The notes under the pieces are model-generated. The model had not been told where the DNA came from. It did not search any database and was given only the letters and a program-made list of their open reading frames with translations. The position numbers and the translations under genes are program-made. A stretch of DNA of 55,601 bases, from the NCBI RefSeq assembly GCF_001400735.1, contig NZ_LJPW01000121.1, forward strand, positions 1-55,601. The letters run 5' to 3'. Shown here piece by piece: positions 9,350 to 19,059 of the stretch; the stretch's first letter is position 1; each line of letters opens with the position of its first letter. This DNA is from Pseudomonas caricapapayae. GTDB taxonomy: Bacteria > Pseudomonadota > Gammaproteobacteria > Pseudomonadales > Pseudomonadaceae.

Positions 9350-10399
9350 ATGGTTTTTATAGTGCGGGGCATGGGTTTGCGTGGGTTTGGCAGGGTTACA
9401 GGATGCCTCGTGTTGCTGGTGTGCGGCGGTTGCGGCCAGGAGCGCAAGCTTGAAAGCTTCGGTGGGCCAGCGATGGGCAGCCACTATTCGGTGGTGTATG
9501 TGCGTGCCTCCGGGCAGCCTGAGCCTGCGGTCGTGCGCCCGGAGGTAGAGGCCATTCTGGCCGAAGTCGATCAACAGATGTCGCTCTGGCGCAGTGATTC
9601 GGACATCGAACTCTTTAATGCATTGCCTGCCAATAGCTGCCGGACCATGCCTGAAGCGGTTCTGAAACTGATTGATGTGGGCGAGCAGTTGTCGCGGGAA
9701 AGTCACGGAGCCTTTGACCTGACGGTCAAACCGCTGATGGACCTGTGGGGGTTGGGGGCTCATGCGCTGTTCGAACAAATGCCGCTGGTTCGCCAACTCT
9801 CACGAGCCCGGGCGATGGTGGGCTATCGCAGTCTGAGCATTGTCGGGCAACAGTTGTGCAAGAGCGCCGCTGTGCAAGTGGACCTCAACAGCATTGCCGC
9901 CGGTTATGCGGTCGATCGCATCAGCGAGCGCATGGAAGCGCTCGGTCTGCACGACTATCTGGTGCACGCCACAGGTGAGCTGAAAGTCAATGGACTCAAG
10001 CCCGATGGTTCGCCCTGGCGGGTGACCCTCGATGCGCCGCGCGATGATGGCAATGTCGCGCAAAAAGTATTCCCTCTGAATGGCTATGCGCTGTCTACCT
10101 CGGGGGATTACCGTCGCTATCTGGACGGTGAGGGCGGGCGCAGGCGTATTTCCGACACACTGGATGCCGTGACCGGCCAGCCCGTCCACCATGGCCTGGC
10201 ATCGGTGACGGTAATTCACCCCTCGGCGCTGATGGCCGACGGCCTGTCATCGCTGTTGTTGATTCTCGGCCCGCAGCGGGGCTGGAATTATGCGCAAGAA
10301 CATAAAATCCCTGCTTTTTTTGTGATTCGTGCCGATAAGCGCTTTATCATCCGCAGCAACGCGTCGTTTGATCGTCTGGCTGTGGAGCAGCCGCGGTAA
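9350..10399 (+). CDS. apbE: ApbE-family FAD:protein FMN transferase, divergent
   Basis: ApbE proteins are periplasmic, Mg-dependent, and attach FMN from FAD to threonine of target flavoproteins such as NqrB, NqrC and RnfG. Family marks seen: AMGSHYSVVY near the N-terminus, VDLNSIAAGYAVDRI in the FAD region, STSGDYRRYL and the C-terminal MADGLSSLLLILG. Several usually conserved positions differ: IAKGYxVD reads IAAGYAVD, the SHxxDPxTG motif reads SDTLDAVTG, and ADALST reads ADGLSS. The signal peptide is lipoprotein-like (hydrophobic core ending LVCGGCGQ), with an imperfect lipobox. Start alternatives are TTG 9320, ATG 9350 and ATG 9371. sthA follows after 154 bases. Confidence 0.82.
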   Translation: MVFIVRGMGLRGFGRVTGCLVLLVCGGCGQERKLESFGGPAMGSHYSVVYVRASGQPEPAVVRPEVEAILAEVDQQMSLWRSDSDIELFNALPANSCRTMPEAVLKLIDVGEQLSRESHGAFDLTVKPLMDLWGLGAHALFEQMPLVRQLSRARAMVGYRSLSIVGQQLCKSAAVQVDLNSIAAGYAVDRISERMEALGLHDYLVHATGELKVNGLKPDGSPWRVTLDAPRDDGNVAQKVFPLNGYALSTSGDYRRYLDGEGGRRRISDTLDAVTGQPVHHGLASVTVIHPSALMADGLSSLLLILGPQRGWNYAQEHKIPAFFVIRADKRFIIRSNASFDRLAVEQPR

Positions 10400-10553
10400 T
10401 TGAATCGCCCGGTTGCTCGCCCGATACAGACAAAAATTGGCCTTCGACGCGACCAAGGGTTAATGTTCGCCGCCTCGGTGCAGCGCTAGACTGCGCCGCG
10501 TGATTTAGCCAGAGATGCCAGAGTGGCGCCTCGGTCTGTTTAAAGGAGTACGC

Positions 10554-11948
10554 ATGGCTGTCTACAACTACGACGTAGTGGTACTGGGTTCCGGCCCTGC
10601 CGGAGAAGGCGCGGCAATGAATGCCGCCAAGGCGGGGCGCAAGGTCGCCATGGTCGACAGCCGTCGGCAAGTGGGCGGCAACTGCACCCATTTGGGCACC
10701 ATTCCGTCCAAGGCTCTGCGTCACTCGGTCAAGCAGATCATTCAGTTCAACACCAACCCGATGTTTCGTGCCATTGGCGAGCCGCGCTGGTTTTCGTTTC
10801 CGGATGTATTGAAAAACGCCGAGATGGTCATTTCCAAGCAAGTGGCCTCGCGCACCAGTTATTACGCCCGCAACCGGGTCGACGTTTTTTTCGGCACTGG
10901 CAGTTTCGCCGACGAGACCAGCATCAATGTGGTCTGCAGTAATGGCGTGGTGGAGAAGCTGGTTGCCAACCAGATCATCATCGCCACCGGTTCGCGCCCG
11001 TACCGGCCTGCCGACATTGATTTCAGTCACAAGCGTATCTACGACAGCGACACCATTCTCAGTCTGGGGCACACGCCGCGCAAGCTGATCATTTACGGTG
11101 CGGGCGTGATCGGCTGCGAATACGCTTCGATCTTCAGTGGTCTGGGCGTTCTGGTCGAACTGGTGGACAACCGTGACCAGTTGCTGAGCTTCCTGGATTC
11201 GGAAATCTCTCAGGCACTGAGTTATCACTTCAGCAACAACAACGTGATGGTTCGCCATAACGAAGAATACGAGAAGGTCGAAGGTCTGGACAACGGCGTT
11301 GTTCTGCACCTCAAGTCCGGCAAGAAAATCAAGGCGGACGCGTTGCTGTGGTGCAATGGCCGTACCGGTAACACCGACAAGCTGGGTCTGGAAAACATCG
11401 GTCTCAAGGCCAACGGTCGTGGCCAGATCGAGGTTGACGAGAACTACCGCACCAGCGTGTCCAACGTCTATGGTGCGGGTGACGTCATCGGCTGGCCAAG
11501 TCTGGCGAGCGCCGCCTACGATCAGGGCCGTTCGGCGGCTGGCAGCATGGTCGACAATGGCAGCTGGCGCTATGTCAACGACGTGCCGACCGGTATCTAT
11601 ACGATTCCGGAGATCAGTTCGATCGGCAAGAACGAACATGAGTTGACCCAGGCCAAGGTGCCGTATGAAGTAGGCAAGGCGTTCTTCAAAGGCATGGCCC
11701 GTGCGCAGATTTCCGGGGAGCGGGTCGGGATGCTTAAAATCCTGTTCCACCGCGAGACGCTCGAGGTGCTCGGTGTGCATTGCTTCGGGGACCAGGCGTC
11801 CGAGATCGTGCACATTGGCCAGGCGATTATGAGCCAGCCGGGTGAAGCGAACACGATGAAGTATTTCGTCAACACCACGTTCAACTACCCGACCATGGCC
11901 GAAGCCTATCGGGTTGCTGCATACGACGGCCTCAACCGGCTTTTTTAA
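10554..11948 (+). CDS. sthA: soluble pyridine nucleotide transhydrogenase
   Basis: Cytoplasmic FAD enzyme that equilibrates NADPH + NAD+ with NADP+ + NADH, mainly draining excess NADPH. 464 aa, the normal length. FAD-binding [10 protein letters not shown] is at residue about 12 and the NAD-binding [17 protein letters not shown] about 180. It belongs to the disulfide-reductase fold but has [13 protein letters not shown] in place of the CxxxxC redox pair, which is diagnostic for SthA. The ATG at 10554 has AAAGGAG upstream; the frame extends to 10515, but without Sth similarity. It is followed by a GC-rich hairpin and a convergent gene. Confidence 0.96.
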   Translation: MAVYNYDVVVLGSGPAGEGAAMNAAKAGRKVAMVDSRRQVGGNCTHLGTIPSKALRHSVKQIIQFNTNPMFRAIGEPRWFSFPDVLKNAEMVISKQVASRTSYYARNRVDVFFGTGSFADETSINVVCSNGVVEKLVANQIIIATGSRPYRPADIDFSHKRIYDSDTILSLGHTPRKLIIYGAGVIGCEYASIFSGLGVLVELVDNRDQLLSFLDSEISQALSYHFSNNNVMVRHNEEYEKVEGLDNGVVLHLKSGKKIKADALLWCNGRTGNTDKLGLENIGLKANGRGQIEVDENYRTSVSNVYGAGDVIGWPSLASAAYDQGRSAAGSMVDNGSWRYVNDVPTGIYTIPEISSIGKNEHELTQAKVPYEVGKAFFKGMARAQISGERVGMLKILFHRETLEVLGVHCFGDQASEIVHIGQAIMSQPGEANTMKYFVNTTFNYPTMAEAYRVAAYDGLNRLF

Positions 11949-11952
11949 GCGA

Positions 11953-11983
11953 CTCCGGCCGGTGGCCTGAGCCGGCCGGGGAG
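11953..11983. terminator. GC-rich hairpin between convergent sthA and GDPD genes
   Basis: CTCCGGCCGG...CCGGCCGGGGAG stem 5 bases after the sthA stop. It lacks a U tract, so termination is only possible. Confidence 0.35.
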
Positions 11984-11990
11984 ACCGATT

Positions 11991-12713
11991 TCAGCGATTC
12001 CCGAGCGTGGCGGTGGCCAAACCGGGAAAGTCTGTAATCAGGCTGTCGACGCCGAAATCAGCCAGCCTGCGCATCAGTGCAGGCTCGTTGACTGTCCACA
12101 CTGACACATGCAGGCCCTGACGCTGTGCTTTCTGCAGGCGCTCCGGGGTACACAGTGTCCAGTTCAATGCCAGAATTTCACAGCCGTAACTCTGCGCGAC
12201 CTTCAAGGGATCGAGCCAGGCATATTCGGCCACCAGTCCTCGCGAGATGTCCGGCGTCAGGTCCAGGGCTGCGCGCAGCACTTCACGTGAGCTGGAAGTG
12301 ATAGTGATCTTGTCCAGCAAGCCATGACGCTGGGCCATTTCACGAATCGCCAGCACGGTGTTGGCTGCGCGGGTACGGGATGCGCTTTTGACTTCCAGTT
12401 GCCAGTGCTCGAAATCACACCGCTCGAAGAGTTCTTCCAGACGCGGAACAGGGCAGGGCGAGACCCAGCCAGGTCCGCCCTTGCGTGCGTCATAGGTCAC
12501 CAGATCGGCGGCAAGATGCTCATTGACCTTGCCGCGCCGGTCGGTAGTGCGTTTGAGGGTCGGGTCATGAATGACCATCAACTCGCCGTCCCTCGACAGG
12601 TGCAGGTCCAGTTCACAGCGGCGTACGCCATGCTTGAGGCATTCCTGAAAGCTGGTCAGGGTGTTTTCCGGTGCTTCGCCCTTGGCGCCGCGGTGGCCGT
12701 AGATAAGGGTCAC
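11991..12713 (-). CDS. glycerophosphodiester phosphodiesterase
   Basis: 240-aa cytoplasmic enzyme (no signal peptide) that hydrolyses glycerophosphodiesters to glycerol-3-phosphate and an alcohol, of the UgpQ type. Conserved motifs: HRG at residue 7-9 (GHRGAKGEAPENT), the ELDLHLSRDGELMVIHD metal site, and a late LNWTLCTPE/VWTVNEPALMRRL barrel end. The start is GTG at 12713 with AGGAG about six bases upstream. The PilZ gene lies upstream on the same strand, 71 bases away, so the two may form an operon. Confidence 0.92.
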   Translation of the reverse strand: MTLIYGHRGAKGEAPENTLTSFQECLKHGVRRCELDLHLSRDGELMVIHDPTLKRTTDRRGKVNEHLAADLVTYDARKGGPGWVSPCPVPRLEELFERCDFEHWQLEVKSASRTRAANTVLAIREMAQRHGLLDKITITSSSREVLRAALDLTPDISRGLVAEYAWLDPLKVAQSYGCEILALNWTLCTPERLQKAQRQGLHVSVWTVNEPALMRRLADFGVDSLITDFPGLATATLGNR

Positions 12714-12784
12714 GTTTACTCCTGGCCGTTAAGGCGCTCACTGCTGGTGTGTAGTGATGAGGTGAAACAGGGTATTTCGAGCGC

Positions 12785-13372
12785 TCAGTTGCCGGATGGC
12801 TGTCCTTGTTCAAGGGCTTGACGTCGATGCTGGGCCTGCCGCTGCAGCACATGGCGTGCGAGCAACTGGCGTTGAGCGTCCGGAAGGTGGACGAAATCGG
12901 TGCTGACGTCAAAACCGCCATCTGCGCGTGCGTCACACTGGCTGACCCTGGCACGCAACATCAGGCCTGCGGCCTGAGGCATCAGTACCATTTTGAGCGA
13001 CAGTTGATCGCCCACGGCAAAACCTTGTTGCGAATTGAATTGAATGCCGCCTTCGGACAGCTTTACCGGCTGCGGAGCCCCCAGTTTGCCCAGCGCAGTG
13101 TGTGCGACCACTTCGCCCAGCAGGTCGATACGCTTGCTCAGCGATTTGAGAAAACTGTTCAGCACCCGGTCGCGCTCATCGAGCTGGCGCATCAAATGCT
13201 GTGATTCGAACTCGCTGACATGCAGCTCGCTGAGCAGGTCGAACAGCGTCGAAGTATCCTGCATGGCGTCCTGGCTTGCCTGGTCGGCACCGGACAGGGG
13301 GTGAATTTCCAGTGCGACGCTGTCGTCGATACGGTAGTATTCGCGGCGTCCTGCTTCATCTAATGTCGACAT
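12785..13372 (-). CDS. PilZ-domain protein (c-di-GMP receptor candidate)
   Basis: 195 aa, soluble. It shows RREYYRIDDSVALEI at residues 8-22 (the RxxxR arm of PilZ) and KLSEGGIQF at about 105-113 (the [D/N]xSxxG motif, here with Leu before Ser). A long helical insert lies between them, with a predicted amphipathic stretch (ESQHLMRQLDERDRVLNSF). PilZ proteins bind cyclic di-GMP and adjust motility or matrix output. The variant second motif (no Asp before LS) makes binding less certain. It is transcribed away from the lol genes. Confidence 0.8.
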   Translation of the reverse strand: MSTLDEAGRREYYRIDDSVALEIHPLSGADQASQDAMQDTSTLFDLLSELHVSEFESQHLMRQLDERDRVLNSFLKSLSKRIDLLGEVVAHTALGKLGAPQPVKLSEGGIQFNSQQGFAVGDQLSLKMVLMPQAAGLMLRARVSQCDARADGGFDVSTDFVHLPDAQRQLLARHVLQRQAQHRRQALEQGQPSGN

Positions 13373-13474
13373 GGCGAACCCAAGCTAGCGGCGGTGGTCA
13401 GAGAGTTTCGAGTGTAAAGCTGCACGTCAAGGCCCGCCACATGGACGTCCTCATTCCTGCGAACAAATTCCTAC

Positions 13475-14725
13475 ATGTTCAGACCTCTTTTTGTATTTAT
13501 AGGCACGCGCTACACACGTGCGAAGCGACGCAATCATTTTGTTTCCTTCATTTCCCTGACGTCCATGATCGGCCTCGCCCTTGGCGTTGTAGTGATGATA
13601 GTCGTGTTATCGGTGATGAATGGTTTCGATCACGAGATGCGTACCCGTGTGCTGGGCATGGTGCCCCACGCGACCATCGAATCCGCTGACCCGATCACCG
13701 ACTGGCGTGGCCTGGCCGCGAGGGTTCAGGAGAGCCCCCAGGTGCTGGCCGTTGCGCCGTTCACCCAGATGCAGGGTTTGCTGACCCATGACGGCAAGGT
13801 CCAGAAGGTGTTGCTCAATGGCATCGATCCGACCGAAGAGCGCAAGGTATCGATCATTGACCACTTCATCAGGCAGGGCCAGCTGGACAGCCTCTCTCCG
13901 GGAAGTTTCGGCATCATGATCGGCGACAAGGCGGCTGCCAAACTGGGCGTCGTGGTAGGCGACAAACTGACCTTTGTTGCGCCTGAAGTCACTGTCACGC
14001 CGGCGGGCATGTTTCCGCGCATGAAACGTTTTGAAGTGACCGGCATCTTTCACGTTGGCGCCGGCGAAATCGATGGCTTTCTGGGATTGACCAATCTCGA
14101 CGATCTGGCCCGCCTGCATCGATGGAAGCCCAATCAGGTGCAGGGCCTGCGCCTCAAGTTCGACGACCTGTTTGCGGCACCACGTACCTCATGGGAGATC
14201 GCCCGGAAACTGGGCGAGAACACCTTCTATTCCCGTGACTGGACGCGCACCCATGGCAACCTCTATCAGGCCATCCGCATGGAAAAAGCCATGATCGGTC
14301 TGTTGCTGCTGCTGATCGTGGCTGTCGCGGCGTTCAACATCATTTCCACGCTGGTCATGGTGGTCAATGACAAGAAAGGCGACATCGCCATCTTGCGTAC
14401 ACTGGGCGCTACACCACGGCAGATCATGGCTATCTTCATGGTGCAGGGCACGGTGATCGGTGTGGTCGGCACGCTGATCGGCGCGGCGCTGGGCATCCTC
14501 GCAGCGCTTAATGTCAGCGCTGCCATCTCCGCGCTTGAAGGGTTGATCGGCCACAAGTTTCTCAACGCCGATGTCTATTTCATCGATTACCTGCCTTCGC
14601 AACTGATGGCCCAGGACGTGTTCCAGGTCTGCGGTGCGGCGTTGGTCCTGAGTTTCCTCGCCACCCTGTATCCCGCCTGGCGTGCTGCGCGCACCCAGCC
14701 GGCGGAGGCGTTACGTTATGAGTGA
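13475..14725 (+). CDS. lolC: lipoprotein-releasing ABC transporter permease LolC
   Basis: 416 aa, inner membrane. An N-terminal membrane segment ([22 protein letters not shown]) is followed by a large periplasmic MacB-PCD-like domain and three C-terminal FtsX-type helices, ending [23 protein letters not shown]. With LolD and LolE it extracts outer-membrane lipoproteins from the inner membrane and passes them to LolA. First gene of lolCDE; lolD overlaps its stop. It and the third gene are paralogues with near-identical ends; the C/E labels follow gene order. Confidence 0.93.
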   Translation: MFRPLFVFIGTRYTRAKRRNHFVSFISLTSMIGLALGVVVMIVVLSVMNGFDHEMRTRVLGMVPHATIESADPITDWRGLAARVQESPQVLAVAPFTQMQGLLTHDGKVQKVLLNGIDPTEERKVSIIDHFIRQGQLDSLSPGSFGIMIGDKAAAKLGVVVGDKLTFVAPEVTVTPAGMFPRMKRFEVTGIFHVGAGEIDGFLGLTNLDDLARLHRWKPNQVQGLRLKFDDLFAAPRTSWEIARKLGENTFYSRDWTRTHGNLYQAIRMEKAMIGLLLLLIVAVAAFNIISTLVMVVNDKKGDIAILRTLGATPRQIMAIFMVQGTVIGVVGTLIGAALGILAALNVSAAISALEGLIGHKFLNADVYFIDYLPSQLMAQDVFQVCGAALVLSFLATLYPAWRAARTQPAEALRYE

Positions 14726-15416
14726 GTCGGGCATGTCTGATAAAGCAGTATTGAGTTGCCGCAACCTGGGTAAATCCTACGAGGAAGGTCCGGAGTCGGT
14801 CGTGGTGCTGTCCGGCTTGCAGCTGGAGCTGCATCCTGGCGAGCGGGTCGCGATTGTCGGCAGTTCGGGCTCGGGCAAAAGTACCTTGCTCAATCTTCTG
14901 GGCGGTCTGGACACGCCCTCCGAAGGCAGTGTCTGGCTGGCAGGCGAAGAACTGTCGGCGCTGGGCGAAAAGGCCCGCGGCCTGCTGCGTAACCGGGCGC
15001 TGGGTTTTGTCTATCAGTTTCACCACCTGCTGCCCGAATTCACGGCACTGGAAAACGTCTGCATGCCCTTGCTGATCGGCAATACCGCAATTCCCGAGGC
15101 ACGCAAACGTTCCACTGCATTGCTGGAACGTGTCGGTCTCGGCCATCGTCTGGCGCACAAGCCTTCGGAGCTTTCCGGTGGTGAGCGGCAGCGTGTGGCA
15201 ATTGCCCGTGCCTTGATCAATCAGCCCGGCCTGGTAATGCTTGACGAGCCGACCGGCAACCTTGACCACCACACAGCCCAGGGTATTCAGGACCTGATGC
15301 GTGAATTGAGCACTTCATCGCGCACGGCGTTTCTGATCGTGACCCACGACATGAGCCTGGCCAGGCAAATGGACCGTGTCCTGCGTCTGGAAGACGGCCG
15401 CCTCGTCGAGGCCTGA
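14718..15416 (+). CDS. lolD: lipoprotein-releasing ABC transporter ATPase LolD
   Basis: 232 aa. Walker [10 protein letters not shown], signature [15 protein letters not shown] and Walker [13 protein letters not shown] are complete, and the Q-loop and LolD-type [10 protein letters not shown] are present. It drives lipoprotein release from the inner membrane. The start ATG at 14718 overlaps the lolC stop (ATGAGTGA) and has GGAGG nine bases upstream. A second ATG at 14733 is possible. The stop at 15416 is followed by lolE after about 75 bases. Confidence 0.95.
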   Translation: MSESGMSDKAVLSCRNLGKSYEEGPESVVVLSGLQLELHPGERVAIVGSSGSGKSTLLNLLGGLDTPSEGSVWLAGEELSALGEKARGLLRNRALGFVYQFHHLLPEFTALENVCMPLLIGNTAIPEARKRSTALLERVGLGHRLAHKPSELSGGERQRVAIARALINQPGLVMLDEPTGNLDHHTAQGIQDLMRELSTSSRTAFLIVTHDMSLARQMDRVLRLEDGRLVEA

Positions 15417-15491
15417 TTGACCGGCCCGGCGCACTTCATCGCCCCGGGTTCTACGTTTTTATACGGTTTTTTTCCCCACGGTGCTTCGCGA

Positions 15492-16736
15492 ATGTTCAGA
15501 CCGTTACCCATCTTCATCGGCATGCGCTACACCCGCGCCAAACGCCGTAAAAGCTTCATATCGTTCATTTCGATGACCTCGATGATCGGTCTGGCACTCG
15601 GTGTGCTGGCGATGATCGTGGTGCTGTCGGTCATGAATGGTTTTCAGCGGGAAATGAGCTCGCGGATTCTGGGCATGGTGCCGCACGCGGTCATCGCGGG
15701 TGCCACGCCGGTAGACGACTGGAAGCCGCTGGCCGACGCTGCGCTGAAAAATCCTGAAGTCACCGCCGCCGTGCCGTTCACCGACATGGAGGGCATGCTC
15801 TCCTACAAAGGCTCGATGCAGCCGATCCAGATCAGTGGTATCGACCCGGCGCTGGAGCATGAGGTGTCGATCGTCACTCGGCACATCACGCGCGGAAGCC
15901 TCGAAGACCTCAAGCCGGGCGAATTTGGCGTGGTACTTGGCGATATCACCGCGCGCCGCTTTCGCTTGAGCATCGGCGACAAGCTGACGCTGATCGTGCC
16001 CGAAGTCAGCAGCGCCCCTGGCGGCATCACACCGCGCATGCAGCGTCTGACCGTCGTAGGTATTTTCAAGGTGGGTGCCGAGCTGGACGGCTCGATGGGG
16101 TTGATCAACATTGCCGACGCGGCGCAGATGCAACGCTGGCAGCCCGATCAGGTTCAGGGCGTACGGCTGGCGCTCAAGGACCTGTACAAGGCACCTCAGG
16201 TGTCTGCGGCGATCGCTGGTGCACTGGGTGCCGGCTACCACGCCGACGACTGGACCCATACCCAGGGCAGTCTGTTCAGCGCCATGAAGATGGAAAAAAC
16301 CATGATCGGTCTGCTGCTGTTGATGATCGTTGCAGTCGCTGCGTTCAACATCATTGCCACGTTGATCATGGTGGTCAACGACAAGGGCGCGGACATCGCC
16401 ATTCTGCGCACTATCGGCGCTACACCACGGCAGATCATGGCCATTTTCATGGTCCAGGGCACCGTGATCGGTATCGTCGGCACCCTGATCGGCGGCGTGC
16501 TGGGCATCATTGCTGCGCTGAATGTCAGCAGTCTGGTGGGCTGGGTCGAGCGGGTAAGTGGCCAGCATATATTCAGTTCCGACGTCTACTTCATCAGCAA
16601 CCTGCCTTCCGAGCTGCAGGGCGGTGATGTACTGCTGATCTGCAGCGCCGGTTTTATCCTGAGCTTTCTGGCCACCCTCTACCCGGCCTGGCGCGCCGCG
16701 CAGATCCAGCCTGCGCATGCGCTGCGTTATGAGTGA
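15492..16736 (+). CDS. lolE: lipoprotein-releasing ABC transporter permease LolE
   Basis: 414 aa, paralogue of LolC with the same topology: N-terminal helix, periplasmic domain and three C-terminal helices, ending [23 protein letters not shown]. The start [20 protein letters not shown] matches the LolC start [20 protein letters not shown] and fixes the ATG at 15492; the frame is open upstream to the lolD stop but without similarity. It forms the asymmetric LolCDE membrane core. Confidence 0.93.
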   Translation: MFRPLPIFIGMRYTRAKRRKSFISFISMTSMIGLALGVLAMIVVLSVMNGFQREMSSRILGMVPHAVIAGATPVDDWKPLADAALKNPEVTAAVPFTDMEGMLSYKGSMQPIQISGIDPALEHEVSIVTRHITRGSLEDLKPGEFGVVLGDITARRFRLSIGDKLTLIVPEVSSAPGGITPRMQRLTVVGIFKVGAELDGSMGLINIADAAQMQRWQPDQVQGVRLALKDLYKAPQVSAAIAGALGAGYHADDWTHTQGSLFSAMKMEKTMIGLLLLMIVAVAAFNIIATLIMVVNDKGADIAILRTIGATPRQIMAIFMVQGTVIGIVGTLIGGVLGIIAALNVSSLVGWVERVSGQHIFSSDVYFISNLPSELQGGDVLLICSAGFILSFLATLYPAWRAAQIQPAHALRYE

Positions 16737-16866
16737 TCAGGCCTGAATGGCGTTCGCCCGGGTTGCGTTGCGGCCTACGATGGCAGCGGGCTGAGGCGGA
16801 TTTTCGCTGAAAGCCCGACGCAAACGCTATAAACTCGCCGCGTTAATTCATGATCCAGGTATCGCC

Positions 16867-17697
16867 ATGCATCCCGCAGCCGAACACTCGCCGCTGGGCA
16901 AGTCCAGTGAGTACATCGCCACCTACACACCGTCTCTGCTGTTCCCTATCCCTCGTGCCGCAAAATGGGCCGAGCTAGGGCTGACGGCTCAGACGCTGCC
17001 TTATCAGGGTGTCGATTTCTGGAATTGCTACGAGCTGTCCTGGCTGCTGCCCTCCGGCAAGCCGGTGGTGGCCATCGGTGAATTCAGTATTCCGGCCGAA
17101 TCGCCCAATATCATCGAATCGAAGTCGTTCAAGCTGTACCTCAATTCGCTGAATCAGACAGCTTTCGCGAGCGTCGAACAGCTGAAAACCACCCTTGAGC
17201 AGGATCTGTCGGCTGCTGCGGGCAAGCCGGTAGGCGTGCGTATTCGCAGTCTGGCGGCGATCGAGGAAGAAGGTGTCGCGGCGTTGCCGGGCATGTGTAT
17301 CGACGACCTGGACATCTCTGTCAGCAGCTATGATCGGCCGCAGCCCGAGTTGCTGCGATGTGATGAGTCGCGCGTTGTCGAAGAGAGCGTGCACAGTCAT
17401 TTGCTCAAATCCAACTGTCCGGTCACCAGTCAGCCTGACTGGGGCAGCGTGGTGGTCGAATACCGCGGCGCGGCGCTGGATCACAGCAGTCTGCTGGCGT
17501 ATATCGTCAGCTTCCGCCAGCATTCGGATTTTCATGAGCAATGCGTGGAAAGAATCTTTCTCGACCTGCAGCGCTTGCTCAAGCCAGAGAAGCTCACCGT
17601 GTATGCGCGTTACGTGCGCCGCGGTGGGTTGGACATCAACCCGTACCGCAGCACTGAAACATTGGCCGTGGATAATCGCAGGCTGGCGCGCCAGTAG
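16867..17697 (+). CDS. queF: NADPH-dependent 7-cyano-7-deazaguanine reductase
   Basis: 276 aa, the long bimodular QueF type of gamma-proteobacteria. It reduces preQ0 to preQ1 in queuosine biosynthesis for tRNA wobble modification. The catalytic Cys184 and Asp191 are in [12 protein letters not shown], and the NADPH-binding motif is read as [11 protein letters not shown] at about residues 80-90. Start ATG at 16867 with CCAGGT upstream. Cytoplasmic. Followed by the palindrome cluster. Confidence 0.96.
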   Translation: MHPAAEHSPLGKSSEYIATYTPSLLFPIPRAAKWAELGLTAQTLPYQGVDFWNCYELSWLLPSGKPVVAIGEFSIPAESPNIIESKSFKLYLNSLNQTAFASVEQLKTTLEQDLSAAAGKPVGVRIRSLAAIEEEGVAALPGMCIDDLDISVSSYDRPQPELLRCDESRVVEESVHSHLLKSNCPVTSQPDWGSVVVEYRGAALDHSSLLAYIVSFRQHSDFHEQCVERIFLDLQRLLKPEKLTVYARYVRRGGLDINPYRSTETLAVDNRRLARQ

Positions 17698-17772
17698 GAT
17701 GTGTGGTCATCAGCGCCGGTGCAATGCGTCGGCGCCCACTGGCTGACGTTTCCAGGTTCAGGATTATTATTG

Positions 17773-17857
17773 TGCCGACGCTCCGCGTCGGCATGCCTTG
17801 AGTGACGCTCTACGTCACAACTCTGCGTTGCACCGCGCATCGGTGCCGAACGCAGAG
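17773..17857. repeat. cluster of three REP-like palindromes
   Basis: Three hairpins in 85 bases. First, TGCCGACG-CTCCG-CGTCGGCA (17773-17793). Second, GTGACG-CTCTA-CGTCAC (17802-17818). Third, 37 bases (17821-17857) with outer stem CTCTGCGTT/AACGCAGAG and an inner GCACCG/CGGTGC stem. The first two have the form of Pseudomonas REP palindromes. They lie between the convergent queF and DUF4404 genes, a usual REP location, and could also act in transcription termination or mRNA stability. Confidence 0.75.
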
Positions 17858-17879
17858 CCGGCAGAACGGCATCTCCCAA

Positions 17880-18149
17880 TCAGACCCCGATATTGCCCAG
17901 CGTCTGCACGATGTTGCGCAAGGTGCCAGCGATGGTCGGGTGCTCCAGCTCGAAACGCTCTACGGCCAGATTCACGCCATCAGCCAGGCTGCTGTCCTGT
18001 TCGTGAGTGGCCTGTTCCAGCTGAATTTTAGTTTCAATTTGTTGCATGAGCTCGTGCAGGTTCTCTCGCTCGGACTCTGACATCGGCGGATTATGCTCCA
18101 GTTGCTCGCGCAGGGTATCGAGTTGTTCTTGCAGTTCGCGGGCGGGCAT
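17880..18149 (-). CDS. DUF4404 family protein
   Basis: 89 aa, soluble and mostly helical: a heptad-like coiled coil (LQEQLDTLREQLEHN, ENLHELMQQIETKIQLEQ) then a short C-terminal segment (AVERFELEHPTIAGTLRNIV). It matches the Pseudomonas DUF4404 family in length and in the HPTIAGTLRNI end. Function unknown. A clear AAGGAG ribosome site precedes the ATG at 18149. Convergent to queF, with the palindrome cluster between them. Confidence 0.8.
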   Translation of the reverse strand: MPARELQEQLDTLREQLEHNPPMSESERENLHELMQQIETKIQLEQATHEQDSSLADGVNLAVERFELEHPTIAGTLRNIVQTLGNIGV

Positions 18150-18252
18150 GACGTGCTCCTTGATTGATAAGGCTGTCTCATGGACTTCGCCGGAGCGCTA
18201 AAGGTCCACGATCACTCAAGACTAATCCAGTCGGCAGCCTGCTGCATATGTA

Positions 18253-18861
18253 TCAGGGCTTTTCACCTTTGCTGCGCCGCAGGGCGATATCGGCCAGGCA
18301 GGACTCCAGGTCGCCCAGGTGATCAATTACCGAGTGCACACCGAGTGAATAGAGTTTCAGTGTGGCCTGTGCGCGCCGTTGCTCGCGTTCGGCATTGCTC
18401 AGTGCGTGCCATTGTGAAGGCGAGAGCCCGCACAGTGGTCCGCAGGACGCCAGTCCGATGGTCCACAGGCCCGCGTTCAGCCCGGACTGCAACAAGCGCG
18501 GGTCGCCGCTGATCAACACGCAGCCGTCCAGTTGGCTGACTTTCAGTGCCATCAGTGCCATCCAGCAGGCATCCGGTGCTGGCCAGCCGGCGATTGGGCG
18601 AGGGGCGGGGATCATCCAGTCTTTCACCGGTGCAGCCAGTGTGGCACTGACGGCCTCAGGCAACTCATCAAGCCAGGCGCACGGCATACTCTGCTCACGA
18701 AGAGTCTGCAGAATATTCAGCGCACCGGGTGTGAGCTGCGCGTGCTCGTGCTCCGGGTTACGTGCGCTTGCGGCCTGTGCACCGAAGTCCACCAGGCAGC
18801 CGCTCAGGCCGAACAGCAGTGCGGGGAAGGTTGGCAGAGGCGTAATGACCGGCGCGAGCAT
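18253..18861 (-). CDS. HAD-superfamily protein related to phosphonoacetaldehyde hydrolase, catalytic residues lost
   Basis: About 202 aa from the ATG at 18861 (MLAPVITPLPTFPALLFG; a GTG at 18909 would add 16 residues). The second half resembles PhnX: ISGDPRLLQSGLNAGLWTIGL, then a Leu/Ala-rich helix and GVHSVIDHLGDLESCLADI. The first HAD motif, LDxAGTTVDFG in PhnX, reads FGLSGCLVDFG: the nucleophilic Asp is Gly18 and the second position Ser20, and the cap domain carrying the PhnX Schiff-base Lys is largely absent. It is probably not an active phosphatase or phosphonatase. Divergent from mlaA. Confidence 0.7.
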   Translation of the reverse strand: MLAPVITPLPTFPALLFGLSGCLVDFGAQAASARNPEHEHAQLTPGALNILQTLREQSMPCAWLDELPEAVSATLAAPVKDWMIPAPRPIAGWPAPDACWMALMALKVSQLDGCVLISGDPRLLQSGLNAGLWTIGLASCGPLCGLSPSQWHALSNAEREQRRAQATLKLYSLGVHSVIDHLGDLESCLADIALRRSKGEKP

Positions 18862-19059
18862 GGGGATCTCTCTGAAATATCCAGAAACGCTACCGGTCTT
18901 TTGTGACACTTGGATGAATGTGCGATGACGAGGTTTATCCGAAACCCTTTGCTGACAGACCTGCCTTATTCGTGACAGAAGGCTTTATACTCCCTGTCCT
19001 AGCGTGTGGGGCGTAGCACCCGCGTCATTATTTCGATATCTCGATCAGGAGTGTCAGCT

